From Candidatus Desulfatibia profunda (GTDB taxonomy: Bacteria; Desulfobacterota; Desulfobacteria; Desulfobacterales; UBA11574), in contig JACNJH010000099.1 in NCBI GenBank assembly GCA_014382665.1, forward strand, positions 1 through 46,097: a stretch of 46,097 nucleotides of DNA, in the 5' to 3' direction. The position numbers were made by a program, and so were the translations under genes. The stretch's first letter is position 1, and each line of letters begins with the position of its first letter. Below, piece after piece: positions 7,851-16,897 of this stretch. The notes beneath the pieces are model-generated. The model did not search any database. It saw only the letters and a list, made by a program, of their open reading frames with translations, and had not been told where the DNA came from.

Positions 7851-9548
7851 TCATTCAATCTTCAATTCTAAGAACGCATCGATCTGGGCTTCAATTTGCT
7901 CGCTCGTATATGAGTTAATGCTCAACGCGTGTTGATAGCAGGTGGCAGCGCACACGCCGCATCCTTTGCAAGTCACATCGATCACATGAACCTTTTTCCC
8001 CTTTTCAGTTCGGTGAATCTCCAGAGCACCATAAGGGCAAAGCACAACGCAGAGCCCGCAGCCCCGGCAGGCGTCTTCATCCGCCAAAACCGAAATGATC
8101 GGCTCCACAACGATGGAACCCCGGGACAAGGGGATCGAGGCCCGGGAGGCCGAACCCAAACCCTGGGCAATCACTTCGCGAATATTGGCCGGAAAACGCG
8201 CGCTGCCGCAAAGATAGACGCCGTCGGTGGCAAAATCGAGCGGTTTTAATTTCACATGTCCTTCCAAGAAAAACCCGTTCTCGTCAATCGGGACCCTGAG
8301 AAGCTGGGAGGTCCTCTCGGCATCTTCCTGGGCGACCACCGGCGTGGAAAGGACGACAAGGTCTGCAGGCAGGTTGATTTCGCGGCCAAGTAAGGAATGG
8401 TAAACCTGCACCTGATCGGCTTCTACCTGGGGCGGCTTATCCGGATCGTAGTGCATGTACCGGACGCCCTTGGCCTTGGAATCCCGAAACATCTCCTCAT
8501 TCTCGACGCCGTACATCTGCATATCCCGATAGAGGATAGATACCCTGGCATCGGCAATTTGATCCTTGATCAGCATGGCGTTTTTAACAGCCGTTTGGCA
8601 GCAGATCCTCGAACAGTAAGCTCTCTTTTGATTGCGGCTGCCTACGCACTGGATCATGACAACGTTTTTGATATCCGCAGCCAGCCCTTCTTTGAGAAGC
8701 TGCTCCATTTCAAGCTGGGTAATCACCCGCTCGCCGTCATAGCCATAGAGCCCCTTGGGGACAAAGACACGCCCGCCGGTGGCAACCAGGATAACCCCAA
8801 TGTCGATGTTCTTCTGGCCGGATTCCGTCTCGATATCGGCTTGGAATTTGCCGATAAATCCCTGTACAGCGCTGACCCTTGTCCCGGTGAAGACGGTAAT
8901 CTTGTCATGCTGCGTGACTTCCTGGATTTTTGCCTCAATCAGTTCGCTTGCATCCATCATGGTGGGACCAAGCTTATTCAGCCTATTTAGCATACCGCCA
9001 AGAGTTTTTTCCTTTTCAACCAGGACCACTTCGTATCCGCGTTTGGCCAGCGCCGTCGAGGCCGTCATCCCGGCCAAGCCCCCGCCGATGACAAGGGCAC
9101 GGGCCTGAACAAGGGACATAATCGACTTCTGGGGCTTTAACAAAGCGGCCTTGGCAAGCCCCATACGGATCAGGTCCTTGGCTTTGGCGGTTGCATCCTC
9201 CTTCTGTTGCATGTGCACCCAGGAGCATTGATCGCGGATATTGACCATCTCGAAAAGGTAGGGGTTCAGCCCGGCTTCTTCACAGGAACTTCGAAAAAGG
9301 GGTTCATGGGTCCTCGGCGTACAGGAAGCGACCACAACGCGATTGAGGTGTTGCTCCTTGATTCCCTTTTTGATCTCGTTAATGCCGCCTTCCGAACACG
9401 AATACAGATTCCTTTGCACGAAAGCCACACGGGGAAGCGTTTCGGCATAATCGGCCAAAGCTTCCATATCCAGGTAGCCGGCAATATTGGACCCGCAATG
9501 GCAAAGAAACACTCCGATCCTGATGTCATTGTCTTTATTCTCAGGCAA
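7851..9548 (-). CDS. hdrA: HdrA2 C-terminal module (FAD / 4Fe-4S electron-transfer subunit)
   Basis: The 565 residues align end to end with roughly residues 460-1009 of the fused HdrA1 in this operon, so this is the second half of a split HdrA. It opens with IGVFLCHCGSNIAGYLD, has an FAD-binding GGGLAGMTAS near residue 155, the HdrA cysteine set QCVGSRNQKRAYCSRICC near 300-320, and ends in two ferredoxin motifs, CRGCGLCVVLCP and CKGCGVCAATC. HdrA is the flavin-bifurcating core of heterodisulfide reductase complexes. The start codon lies inside the 3' end of the preceding HdrA2 N-terminal gene (8-bp overlap), so the two halves are translationally coupled. The split looks native, because both halves are intact and contain no stop codons beyond the Sec TGA in the partner. 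Confidence 0.9.
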   Translation of the reverse strand: MPENKDNDIRIGVFLCHCGSNIAGYLDMEALADYAETLPRVAFVQRNLYSCSEGGINEIKKGIKEQHLNRVVVASCTPRTHEPLFRSSCEEAGLNPYLFEMVNIRDQCSWVHMQQKEDATAKAKDLIRMGLAKAALLKPQKSIMSLVQARALVIGGGLAGMTASTALAKRGYEVVLVEKEKTLGGMLNRLNKLGPTMMDASELIEAKIQEVTQHDKITVFTGTRVSAVQGFIGKFQADIETESGQKNIDIGVILVATGGRVFVPKGLYGYDGERVITQLEMEQLLKEGLAADIKNVVMIQCVGSRNQKRAYCSRICCQTAVKNAMLIKDQIADARVSILYRDMQMYGVENEEMFRDSKAKGVRYMHYDPDKPPQVEADQVQVYHSLLGREINLPADLVVLSTPVVAQEDAERTSQLLRVPIDENGFFLEGHVKLKPLDFATDGVYLCGSARFPANIREVIAQGLGSASRASIPLSRGSIVVEPIISVLADEDACRGCGLCVVLCPYGALEIHRTEKGKKVHVIDVTCKGCGVCAATCYQHALSINSYTSEQIEAQIDAFLELKIE

Positions 9549-11082
9549 CGGCTTTCTCCTTTTCTGATTTCAATTGAATCGCAACTTCCGCGGCGCGTTC
9601 AGCAGCACTGGAGGCCTGGGCCACGGATTCGGGAACATCCATGGGCGATTCTGCGCAGCCGCAGACAAAAATCCCCGGCACACTTGTGTCAACCGGAGAC
9701 AGGGCGCTGGTCTTTATGAAATGATATTCATCCAGTTCGACTCCGAAAATCTTGGCCAGCGCACCAATCCCCTTTGACGGCGCACAGGCGGTGGCCAGGA
9801 TCACCATGTCGAACTCCTGGCTTTTTACCTGCCGCTGCTGGGTATCTTCATAAATCACAACCGGGTTATGATTGGCCCCTTCCATGATCTCACTGACCCG
9901 CCCGCGAACATAGGTAATATTGGATTTTTTACCGCCGCGCAGTTTGTACTCTTCAAACCCTTTGCTGACAGCCCGGATGTCCATGCCAAAGATCGTGGAT
10001 GTCGTCTCCGGGCCATGCTCGTGGGCGATAACGGCCTCTTTAATAGAGTGCATGCAGCAGTATCCTGAACAAAACGGATAAAACCGAAAATCCCGGGACC
10101 CCACACACTGGACAAAGGCCAGCCTTTTGGCCACGGTAAAGCCCTCGGCCTTTTTTTTCAGGGCTTCCAGAGACTCTATGATTGCCAAATACGCGGCATA
10201 CTTTTCGGCCCACTTCTTGCGATCCTCGTCGTCCTGATAGTGGTTCTGCCGGTATTTTTCATAAACGTCGGCAGAAGCTTCACCATATTTCTCTTCGAAT
10301 TTTTCCAGCACCCGCTGGGATTTCTTAACATCCTTTTCAAGCGCTTGGATTTCAGCTTCAACGGCACGATCCGAAGGACGGACCAGGTGACCATGCGTTG
10401 GCCCGCTGGCACTCAAGAGTCTTTCGAACTCGATGGCGGTGACCACATTGGCAATTTCCCGGTAGCGGTATTCAGGAATCTGTGAAGGATCAAAAACGTC
10501 GTATCCAACGGCGATGATAATGGCCCCGACATTGAGTGTGATGATCCGGTCTTCTTGATCAAAATTTATGGCGTCGGCCTGACAGGCCTTTTTGCAGATA
10601 CCGCATTTTTTCCCATTTAACTCTCGGCAGTAGTCCGGGTCAATCGTATGGGTCGAGGGGATGCCCTGGGCAAAGTAGCTGTAAATCGCACTGCGACTTC
10701 CCAGCCCTTCGTTGAAAGCATCCGGTACCACCGTCGGGCATTTTTCAGCACAGGCACCGCAGCCGGTACACTTGTCTTCCTCGACATAGCGTCTCTTTCT
10801 GCGAACGGTGACAGTAAAGTCTCCGGCCGCGCCCTCCACCTTCTCGACTTCGCTGTAAGCCAGCAGCTCTATATTGGGATGTCGACCGACATCCAGCATC
10901 TTGGGCGAAAGGATTCAGATGGCACAGTCGTTGGTGGGAAACGTCTTGTCCAGCTGGGCCATTTTGCCGCCGATGCTGGGCAGCTTCTCCACCAGATGGA
11001 CCTTAATTCCCATATCGGCAAGATCCAGGGAGGCCTGGATTCCGGCAATCCCCCCACCGACAACCAGCATGTCTTTACTCAT
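9541..11082 (-). CDS. hdrA: HdrA2 N-terminal module, selenoprotein (Sec56)
   Basis: The reading frame runs from ATG 11082 through an in-frame TGA (10915-10917) to 9541, giving 513 residues. N-terminal to the TGA is the FAD fold ([17 protein letters not shown]) and TFPTNDCAI. The TGA replaces the Cys that normally follows (NDCxxC), and [15 protein letters not shown] continues in frame, so Sec substitutes a cluster ligand. Fe-S motifs [12 protein letters not shown] and [13 protein letters not shown] follow, then [19 protein letters not shown]. Between them is a charged insert of about 80 residues, probably coiled coil ([20 protein letters not shown] onward), absent from HdrA1. A hairpin 20 nt past the TGA supports Sec insertion. 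It overlaps the C-terminal module gene. With the standard code it would be annotated only from the internal ATG at 10899. Confidence 0.9.
10877..10894 (-). promoter_or_regulatory. Putative SECIS hairpin of hdrA2
   Basis: Twenty nucleotides after the TGA at 10915-10917 is a perfect 7-bp stem (GGATGTC/GACATCC) with the loop GGTC. The loop resembles the G-U-bearing apical loop that SelB recognises in E. coli fdhF, and the distance is within the bacterial range. Both the stem and the codons around it are part of the coding frame. Confidence 0.72.
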
Positions 11083-11144
11083 GATCAATTTCCTTATTGT
11101 CTTGAATATCCTGTTGATCCTGTCAAAATTCCGCCCGAAGGGCA

Positions 11145-12272
11145 CTATGTTTTTTTTATTCGCTCGGACACTAAATCATATAAATCCGTAATCTCTATCT
11201 CCAGACCAAAAGCCTGCTTGGCACACCGGAAATGAATCTGGCATTTGGGGCAGGCGGTGACAACGCTCCCGGCGCCGGTATTGCCGGCTTCGCTGAGGCG
11301 CTGCAGCTGGATTTCTTTGGAGCAGCTGGAACAGTTCATCCAGCCGGAAGTTCCGCAGCAAACCCCGTTTTCTCTGGAGCGGGGCATCTCTTTGAGTTCA
11401 ATGCCGGGAATCGCTGCCAAAAGCCTGCGGGGGGCATCGTAGATGCCTGCCAGGCGTCCAAGCCGGCAGGGATCGTGATAGGTCACGATTTGGCCATTGG
11501 ATTGGGCAAGCTGAATAACCCCTTCGCTGAGCTTGTCCGCCAGAAAATCAAGGATATGGATCGGCTCAAAATCGAGTTTGCCGAAAAACTTTGGATAGTA
11601 TTCCTTAAATGTATGATACCCTTCCGGGCAGCTGAAAATCACCTGCTTGGCGCCTGAAGAACGGATCAGGTCCAGGTTCAGGCGTGCAAGTTGTTTGAAC
11701 TTTTCTTCGTTCCCATTCCAAAGCGCATCATGGCCGCAACACCTTTCATTATTGCTGACCACCGGTTCGACCCCGCAAACGTTCAGAATTTTCAGCACAT
11801 TCCGAGCCCCTTGAATTGATCCGGCATCGATATCCCGAAAAATGACGTCAAAATAGGGCCGGCAGCCCACAAAATAAAACACATCCCCCGTCTCTTGTAT
11901 TTTTCCGTCTTCGATCCAGGATGTACGATTTTGCTGAATACCCTTTGTCTGGATGGCCATGATGGTTTGAAACATTCCGTTATGGGCCGGTACTCCATCG
12001 TATCCCAGCAAGTGGGCTTTATCGCGCATCAGGCGGATGAATTCAGGAAAATTGATGTCGGCCGGACAGCGGACACTGCACTGGGCGCAGGTCAGGCAGT
12101 TCCAGATGGTATCGTCGGAAAACTCCTCCAGTTCGTAAAGAGAGCGCTCTATAATCTGCCTAGGTGAAAATTCAGGGAAAACCCTGGAAACCGGACAGCT
12201 TCCGGTACATACCCCGCAGTCGAGACAGAAATAAGTTTTTGTGGTGTTTACCAGTTCATCGATCGCATTCAT
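11145..12272 (-). CDS. HdrC-HdrB fusion (HdrD-like) Fe-S oxidoreductase
   Basis: This 375-residue protein joins an HdrC-like ferredoxin domain to an HdrB-like CCG domain, the same order as methanogen HdrD. Cubane motifs are C16-C19-C22-C26 and C59-C62-C65-C69. The first CCG motif has C137, C178-C179 and C215 but reads CPEGYH where the last Cys is expected. The second is complete (C269, C305-C306, C341, C344), so one noncubane cluster is well supported. Proteins of this type reduce disulfide or other two-electron substrates at the CCG site. The substrate here is unknown; CoM-CoB heterodisulfide is unlikely in a bacterium. The gene lies 39 nt after mvhD1 and 62 nt before hdrA2, so it probably docks to HdrA2. 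Confidence 0.88.
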   Translation of the reverse strand: MNAIDELVNTTKTYFCLDCGVCTGSCPVSRVFPEFSPRQIIERSLYELEEFSDDTIWNCLTCAQCSVRCPADINFPEFIRLMRDKAHLLGYDGVPAHNGMFQTIMAIQTKGIQQNRTSWIEDGKIQETGDVFYFVGCRPYFDVIFRDIDAGSIQGARNVLKILNVCGVEPVVSNNERCCGHDALWNGNEEKFKQLARLNLDLIRSSGAKQVIFSCPEGYHTFKEYYPKFFGKLDFEPIHILDFLADKLSEGVIQLAQSNGQIVTYHDPCRLGRLAGIYDAPRRLLAAIPGIELKEMPRSRENGVCCGTSGWMNCSSCSKEIQLQRLSEAGNTGAGSVVTACPKCQIHFRCAKQAFGLEIEITDLYDLVSERIKKT

Positions 12273-12311
12273 TTCAATCCCTCAATCTTTCTAACCCAGG
12301 CTAAGCCTTTG

Positions 12312-12731
12312 TCAGGCCGCCTGCTTCAAGGTTGACGGTCCCAAAGATTTGATCTGCTCGGTAAATTCTCTGGCAACCTCAGCAAAACGCACGCCTTCTG
12401 CCGAAGAGATCCATTCCAGGCGCAGTCTGGCAGGCTCAATGCCGAGGATTTTGACCAACTCCTGGGTTATTTGGAATATCTTTTCGGCCTTAACATTACC
12501 ATCCAGGTAATGGCAGTCGCCCATATGTCACCCGGACACCAGAACCCCGTCGACACCCATTTGAAACGCCTTGAGGATGAAATTGGGATTCACCCGGCCG
12601 GAACACATCAAGCGGATGATGCGCATATTGGGCGGATATTGAAGACGGCTGACACCTGCCAGGTCGGCGGCCGAATAGGCGCACCAGTTGCAGGCAAATG
12701 TAATGATCTTTGGATTGAATTCTTCAGCCAT
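12312..12731 (-). CDS. mvhD: MvhD-like [2Fe-2S] subunit 1, selenoprotein (Sec68)
   Basis: A single frame from ATG 12731 to 12312 encodes 139 residues if the TGA at 12528-12530 is read as Sec. The upstream half carries [17 protein letters not shown] and [11 protein letters not shown]; the downstream half starts [11 protein letters not shown]. The TGA falls exactly at the first Cys of the conserved GCHxGDCHY motif, giving GUHMGDCHY. The methanogen protein VhuD is a known MvhD homologue with selenocysteine. The length matches ordinary MvhD. A perfect 7-bp hairpin begins 15 nt after the TGA. The gene sits between hdrA1 and the HdrCB fusion and probably links an electron donor to HdrA1. No hydrogenase large or small subunit occurs in the window, so the partner may be the NAD(P)H module further downstream. 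Confidence 0.92.
12494..12512 (-). promoter_or_regulatory. Putative SECIS hairpin of mvhD1
   Basis: Fifteen nucleotides after the TGA at 12528-12530 lies a perfect 7-bp stem, CATTACC/GGTAATG, with the loop TGGAT. The loop contains a GG, and the spacing matches a bacterial SECIS. It is the cleanest of the four hairpins together with that of hdrA2. Confidence 0.75.
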
Positions 12732-12904
12732 ATATAGAGCTCCCTCAAATTGTAAGCAGTTGGCACTATTCTCTTATAAAGAAATTTGGCCTTTTATTAC
12801 AGTTGGTGTTGTTTCGAATTTCGGTTTTTGAATTTCGAATTTCAAAGCAGCAGAACTCGATTTTACTACAAAAATCTGACAATTAATCTAATTGTTTTAG
12901 ATGT

Positions 12905-15900
12905 TCAGCCGCCAAATGCCGCTTCCACCATCGCCAGCACTTTCTGGTCATCGAAGTGGAAAATAGAGGCGGCGCCGGTCGGACAGGCCACGGCACATGA
13001 GCCGCAGCCCGTGCAAATTGCCTGATTTACCTCGCAAACAACACGGTCTTCATGAAAATCGATGGCCTGATAGGGACAGACCTTCAGGCACTGCTGACAA
13101 CCCCTGCAAAACTGGGCATTAATATTGGAGACGATGGCGTTGCCGAGAACCTTCTCATGGGATAAAAATGTAACCGCTCGTGAAGCCGCCCCGAGTCCTT
13201 GCGCAACGGCTTCGTCAACAGGCTTGGGCGAATGGGCCAGACCACAGACAAACACCCCTTTGGTGGCAAAATCTATGGGCTGGAGTTTGACATGGGCTTC
13301 GACAAAAAAGCCGTCGGCATTCACCGGCACCTTGAACAACCGGGCTACGGGATTTTCCCGCGGTGCTACCATCGCAGTGGCCAGAACCAGCAGGTCCGGT
13401 CTGATCTCGATTTCACGTTGCAGCACATAACTGGTGCACCGGACATTCAGACCGTTTTGATCTTTGGAAACGGTTAAGCCTTGGTCAACGTCATACCGAA
13501 TAAAGACGACGCCCTTGGCCCGGGCCTCACGGTACAGTTCCTCACGCAATCCGTAGGTGCGTATGTCCCTGTATATAATGAAGACATCCATTTCGGGCTT
13601 TAACTCTTTTAATTTGAGAGCATTCTTGACCGAGTGCGTACAGCACACTTTGGAACAGTAAGGTCTTTCTTTGATCCGTGAGCCGACGCACTGGATAAAG
13701 ACCGCCGATTTGATTTCATTTAAGGGCAGATTATCATCGATAAATTTCCGATCCAGCTCCAGCCCCGTTAGAACCCCTGGATCTTCACCGTAAAGATACG
13801 CGTCCGGTTTGAACTCTTCAGCACCTGTAGCAAGGAGCGCCACACCGTGTTCGATCACCCGCTCCTTACCGGCAGTTTCAACGGTGGTTTGAAAATTACC
13901 GACAAACCCATCCACTTTCTTTACTTCGGTGCCGGTCATGATTTTGATGTTCTGGTCGGATTTTACTTCACTGATGAGCCTGGCCAGGTTCTTTTGAACA
14001 TCTTCGCCCCGCCAGGTTTCATGGAGGTTCAGCGCCTGCCCGCCCAGGACATCGCTCTTTTCAACGAGATAGGTGAGATAGCCCTGCTGGGCCAGGTTCC
14101 TGGCCGCGGTAATGCCGGAAAGACCGCCGCCGACGATTAGGGCAGACCGGTTCATTGTTATTTCAGGATCGGAAAGCGGCTCAAGCAGGTTCACTTTGGA
14201 TACGGCCATGCGTACAAGGTCTTTGGCCTTTTCGGTGGCTTCTGGCTTTTGACTGCTGTGCACCCAGGAGCATTGGTTGCGAATGTTGGCCATTTCAAAA
14301 AGATATTTATTGATACCCGCATTGCGTACCGTTTCTTGAAAGAGCGGCTCATGGGTGCGCGGCGAGCAGGCCGCCACCACAAGCCGGTTCAATTTCTGCG
14401 CTTTAATTATCTGGGTTATCTGTTCATGGGTGTCCTGGGAGCAGCTGAACAGATTGTCAGCGGCATAAACCACATTCGGCAGGGTTTTGGCATATTCGAC
14501 CACATCCGGAACCTCTAAAAAACCGCCGATATTGGTCCCGCAATGACAGACAAATACACCGATCCGCGGGAGCTCTCCCCGCACATCAATCTCTTCGGGG
14601 GTTTCTTTGGTATGTATCAAGGACCCGCGGGATTCGGCCAGCGTGCTTTCCGCCGCCGCCGCCGAAGCACTCGACTCGATAACCGACTGGGGAATGTCCT
14701 TGGGGCTTTCAAAGGTGCCGCACACAAAAACGCCGGGTTTGGACGTGCGTACAGGTTCAAAGCTGCCGGTCAAGGCATGCTGATATTGATCAAGCTCAAC
14801 ACCCAGTTTTTGGGCCAAATCCAGGGCATCCTCCGACACCCCAAAACCGACCGACAGAACCACGATATCGAATGTTTCTTCAATCCGCCGGCCGGCTTCG
14901 TTGGTATAGCGGATGAGCAGATTGCCCGTATCGCCGTCCGCGAGAACCGTGCTGATTTTTGATTTAACAAAACGTACGCCCGCTTCTTGCGCCCGGTTGT
15001 AGTAGCGCTCAAAATCTTTTCCATGGGTGCGGATATCAATATAAAATATGGCGGTATCCAGCTGCCCCTTCTGGTGCTCTTTGGCGATGATGGCCTCTTT
15101 GATGGCATAGGTACAGCAAACCGCCGAACAGTAAGGCTGTGATCCCGGGTGCATGTCTCTGGAACCCACACACTGAATCCAGGCAATCTTCCGGGGTTCA
15201 ACGTGATCCGACGGTCTAATCAGGTGACCGCTGAAAGGTCCGGTTGCAGCCAGTATGCGCTCAAATTCCAGGCTGGTTACAATATTAGGAGATTTTTTAT
15301 AGCCATAGGTATCGTAAGCGGCGGGATCGTACACCTTGCAGCCGGGGGCGATCAGCACCGCACCGACAGTGATGGTGCGTTCTTTTGGCTGGTCCTCAAA
15401 ATTGATGGCATCGGCCGGACAGAACTTCTGACAGGCCTTGCACTTGCCCTTTTTAATAAAATAGATACAATTTTTTTCATCGATGGCGTACTTTAAGGGG
15501 ACCGCCTGGGCGTATTTGACATAGGCCGCCTTGCGTTTGCCCAGACCGGCGTCGTATTCATTGGTTACCTTTTTCGGACACTTCTCGGCACACACGCCGC
15601 AGGCGATACACTTTTCCATGTCGACATAGCGGGGATGCTGCAGGATCTGGATTTCAAAATTGCCTTCCTCGCCGGAGATGTTCACCACCTCTGACAAGGT
15701 TAAAAGCTCTATGTTAAGATGCCGGCCGACCTCGACCAGTTTGGGCGAGATAATTCACATGGAGCAGTCATTGGTGGGAAAGGTCTTGTCCAGCTGGGCC
15801 ATGACGCCGCCTATGGAAGGGGACCTTTCCACAAGGTAGACATAAAAGCCGGAGTCGGCAAGATCCAGGGCCGCCTGCATTCCGGCTATCCCGCCACCGA

Positions 15901-15934
15901 CCACCATTACCGAACCTGTTTTTGTTTGAGTCAT
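12905..15934 (-). CDS. hdrA: Full-length fused HdrA1, selenoprotein (Sec60), flavin-bifurcating core
   Basis: Read through the TGA at 15755-15757, the frame gives 1009 residues from ATG 15934, 12 nt after hdrB. It opens with [20 protein letters not shown] (FAD) and TFPTNDCSM, then Sec60 in place of the usual Cys, then [12 protein letters not shown]. Ferredoxin cysteines follow at about 109-119 and in [13 protein letters not shown], then [22 protein letters not shown] second half starts near residue 460 ([17 protein letters not shown]) with its own [14 protein letters not shown] flavin site, another QCVGSR/CCTH cysteine set, and two C-terminal ferredoxin motifs ([24 protein letters not shown]). 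Thus it contains two HdrA-type modules in one chain, whereas HdrA2 nearby is split. HdrA bifurcates electron pairs at FAD. Standard ORF calling starts at 15697 and loses the first 79 residues. Confidence 0.93.
15722..15739 (-). promoter_or_regulatory. Putative SECIS hairpin of hdrA1
   Basis: Fifteen nucleotides after the TGA at 15755-15757 is a 7-bp stem including two G-T (G-U in RNA) pairs, CTGGTCG/CGGCCGG, with loop AGGT. The spacer TCGCCCAA is shared with the hdrA2 copy, but the stems differ in sequence, as expected when structure rather than sequence is kept. Confidence 0.65.
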
Positions 15935-15946
15935 TTACTCTTTTCC

Positions 15947-16837
15947 TTAAGTTTCCACCGCTTCCGGTACCCTAACGAAATCTTCTATACCCTGAAGTGA
16001 TAACCGATTCATTTCCAGCCCCAGCAGATCCCGGTCAATCCCCAAACTCAGTCCCAGAAGCTGGGGATAGAGTACGGAGGGCAGCTGAAGGTCCGTACTC
16101 CGGCCGGAGCGCATCATCTGTTGAACCGTATCGAACTGCATCTGACAGAATGGGCAGGCCGTGCACAGATAGTCTGCACCGGCTTTATCCCCGTCCGCCA
16201 GTTTCTTTTCGGTCAAGCGCATGGACAGATCGTCATTTATGCCCCACACCGGGGCGCCGCAACATTCCAGCTTCATCGGCCAGTCGATGCTTCTGGCACC
16301 GGTAACTTCCACGAGTTGATCAAAAATGGAAGGCACCACCGGATCATCGAATTGAACGATCTTGCTCGGCCTGAGCACGTGACAACCGTAATGCGTGGCG
16401 ATCTTTAAGTCTGAAAAGGGTTTTTCTATCTTCTCTTTGAGCGTTTTAATACCGATGTCATGAAAGAGAACAGAGAGAAAATGTTTCACCTCGATATCTC
16501 CATCATATTTCAGGCCTTCCTTTTCAAGAATCCTGTTGATTTCTGCACGCAAAGCGGCATTCTCCTTGATAAGATGGTCCGCCTTCTTGAGGCTGCCGAA
16601 GCAGCATTTACACAGGCTGATCACGCTTAAATTCTCTCTGGCCGCCAGAGCAAGGTTTCTGGCCGAAGCCAAAACAAATGCCGTATGATCCATATTTCTT
16701 ACAGGGTAACCGCAACAATTGAACTCCCTGATATCTGTCACCCCTACATCAAATTTACGTAAAACCGCTCTTGCCGATGATTCGTACTGCTTGAGACGGG
16801 CCGGGATGTTACATCCTATATACAGCGCAAACTTCAT
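15947..16837 (-). CDS. hdrB: HdrB-like heterodisulfide reductase subunit (two CCG domains)
   Basis: The 296-residue protein has two full cysteine-rich CCG repeats: C9, C41-C42, C76/C79 in the first (CKCC adds C78), and C152, C192-C193, C228/C231 in the second (C225 adds another). In HdrB such repeats bind noncubane [4Fe-4S] clusters where disulfide substrates are reduced. The protein is cytoplasmic with no signal or membrane segment. It lies between the membrane HdrC-type fusion (60 nt upstream) and HdrA1 (12 nt downstream), giving the classical B, A and C set. The bacterial substrate is unknown; candidates are a cellular disulfide, or simply electron relay to the quinone-reactive membrane subunit. 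Confidence 0.92.
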   Translation of the reverse strand: MKFALYIGCNIPARLKQYESSARAVLRKFDVGVTDIREFNCCGYPVRNMDHTAFVLASARNLALAARENLSVISLCKCCFGSLKKADHLIKENAALRAEINRILEKEGLKYDGDIEVKHFLSVLFHDIGIKTLKEKIEKPFSDLKIATHYGCHVLRPSKIVQFDDPVVPSIFDQLVEVTGARSIDWPMKLECCGAPVWGINDDLSMRLTEKKLADGDKAGADYLCTACPFCQMQFDTVQQMMRSGRSTDLQLPSVLYPQLLGLSLGIDRDLLGLEMNRLSLQGIEDFVRVPEAVET

Positions 16838-16897
16838 GATTTCTTCCAGTCTTATGTCTATCCAGGATTCTTCACGTACCTGATTTATTGTATGGCT

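Noticed and set aside
7694-15757. The four TGA codons as nonsense mutations or sequencing errors
   Set aside because: All four are TGA and never TAA or TAG. All fall on conserved ligand cysteines, both flanks are intact, and each has a downstream hairpin. Random decay would not give this pattern.
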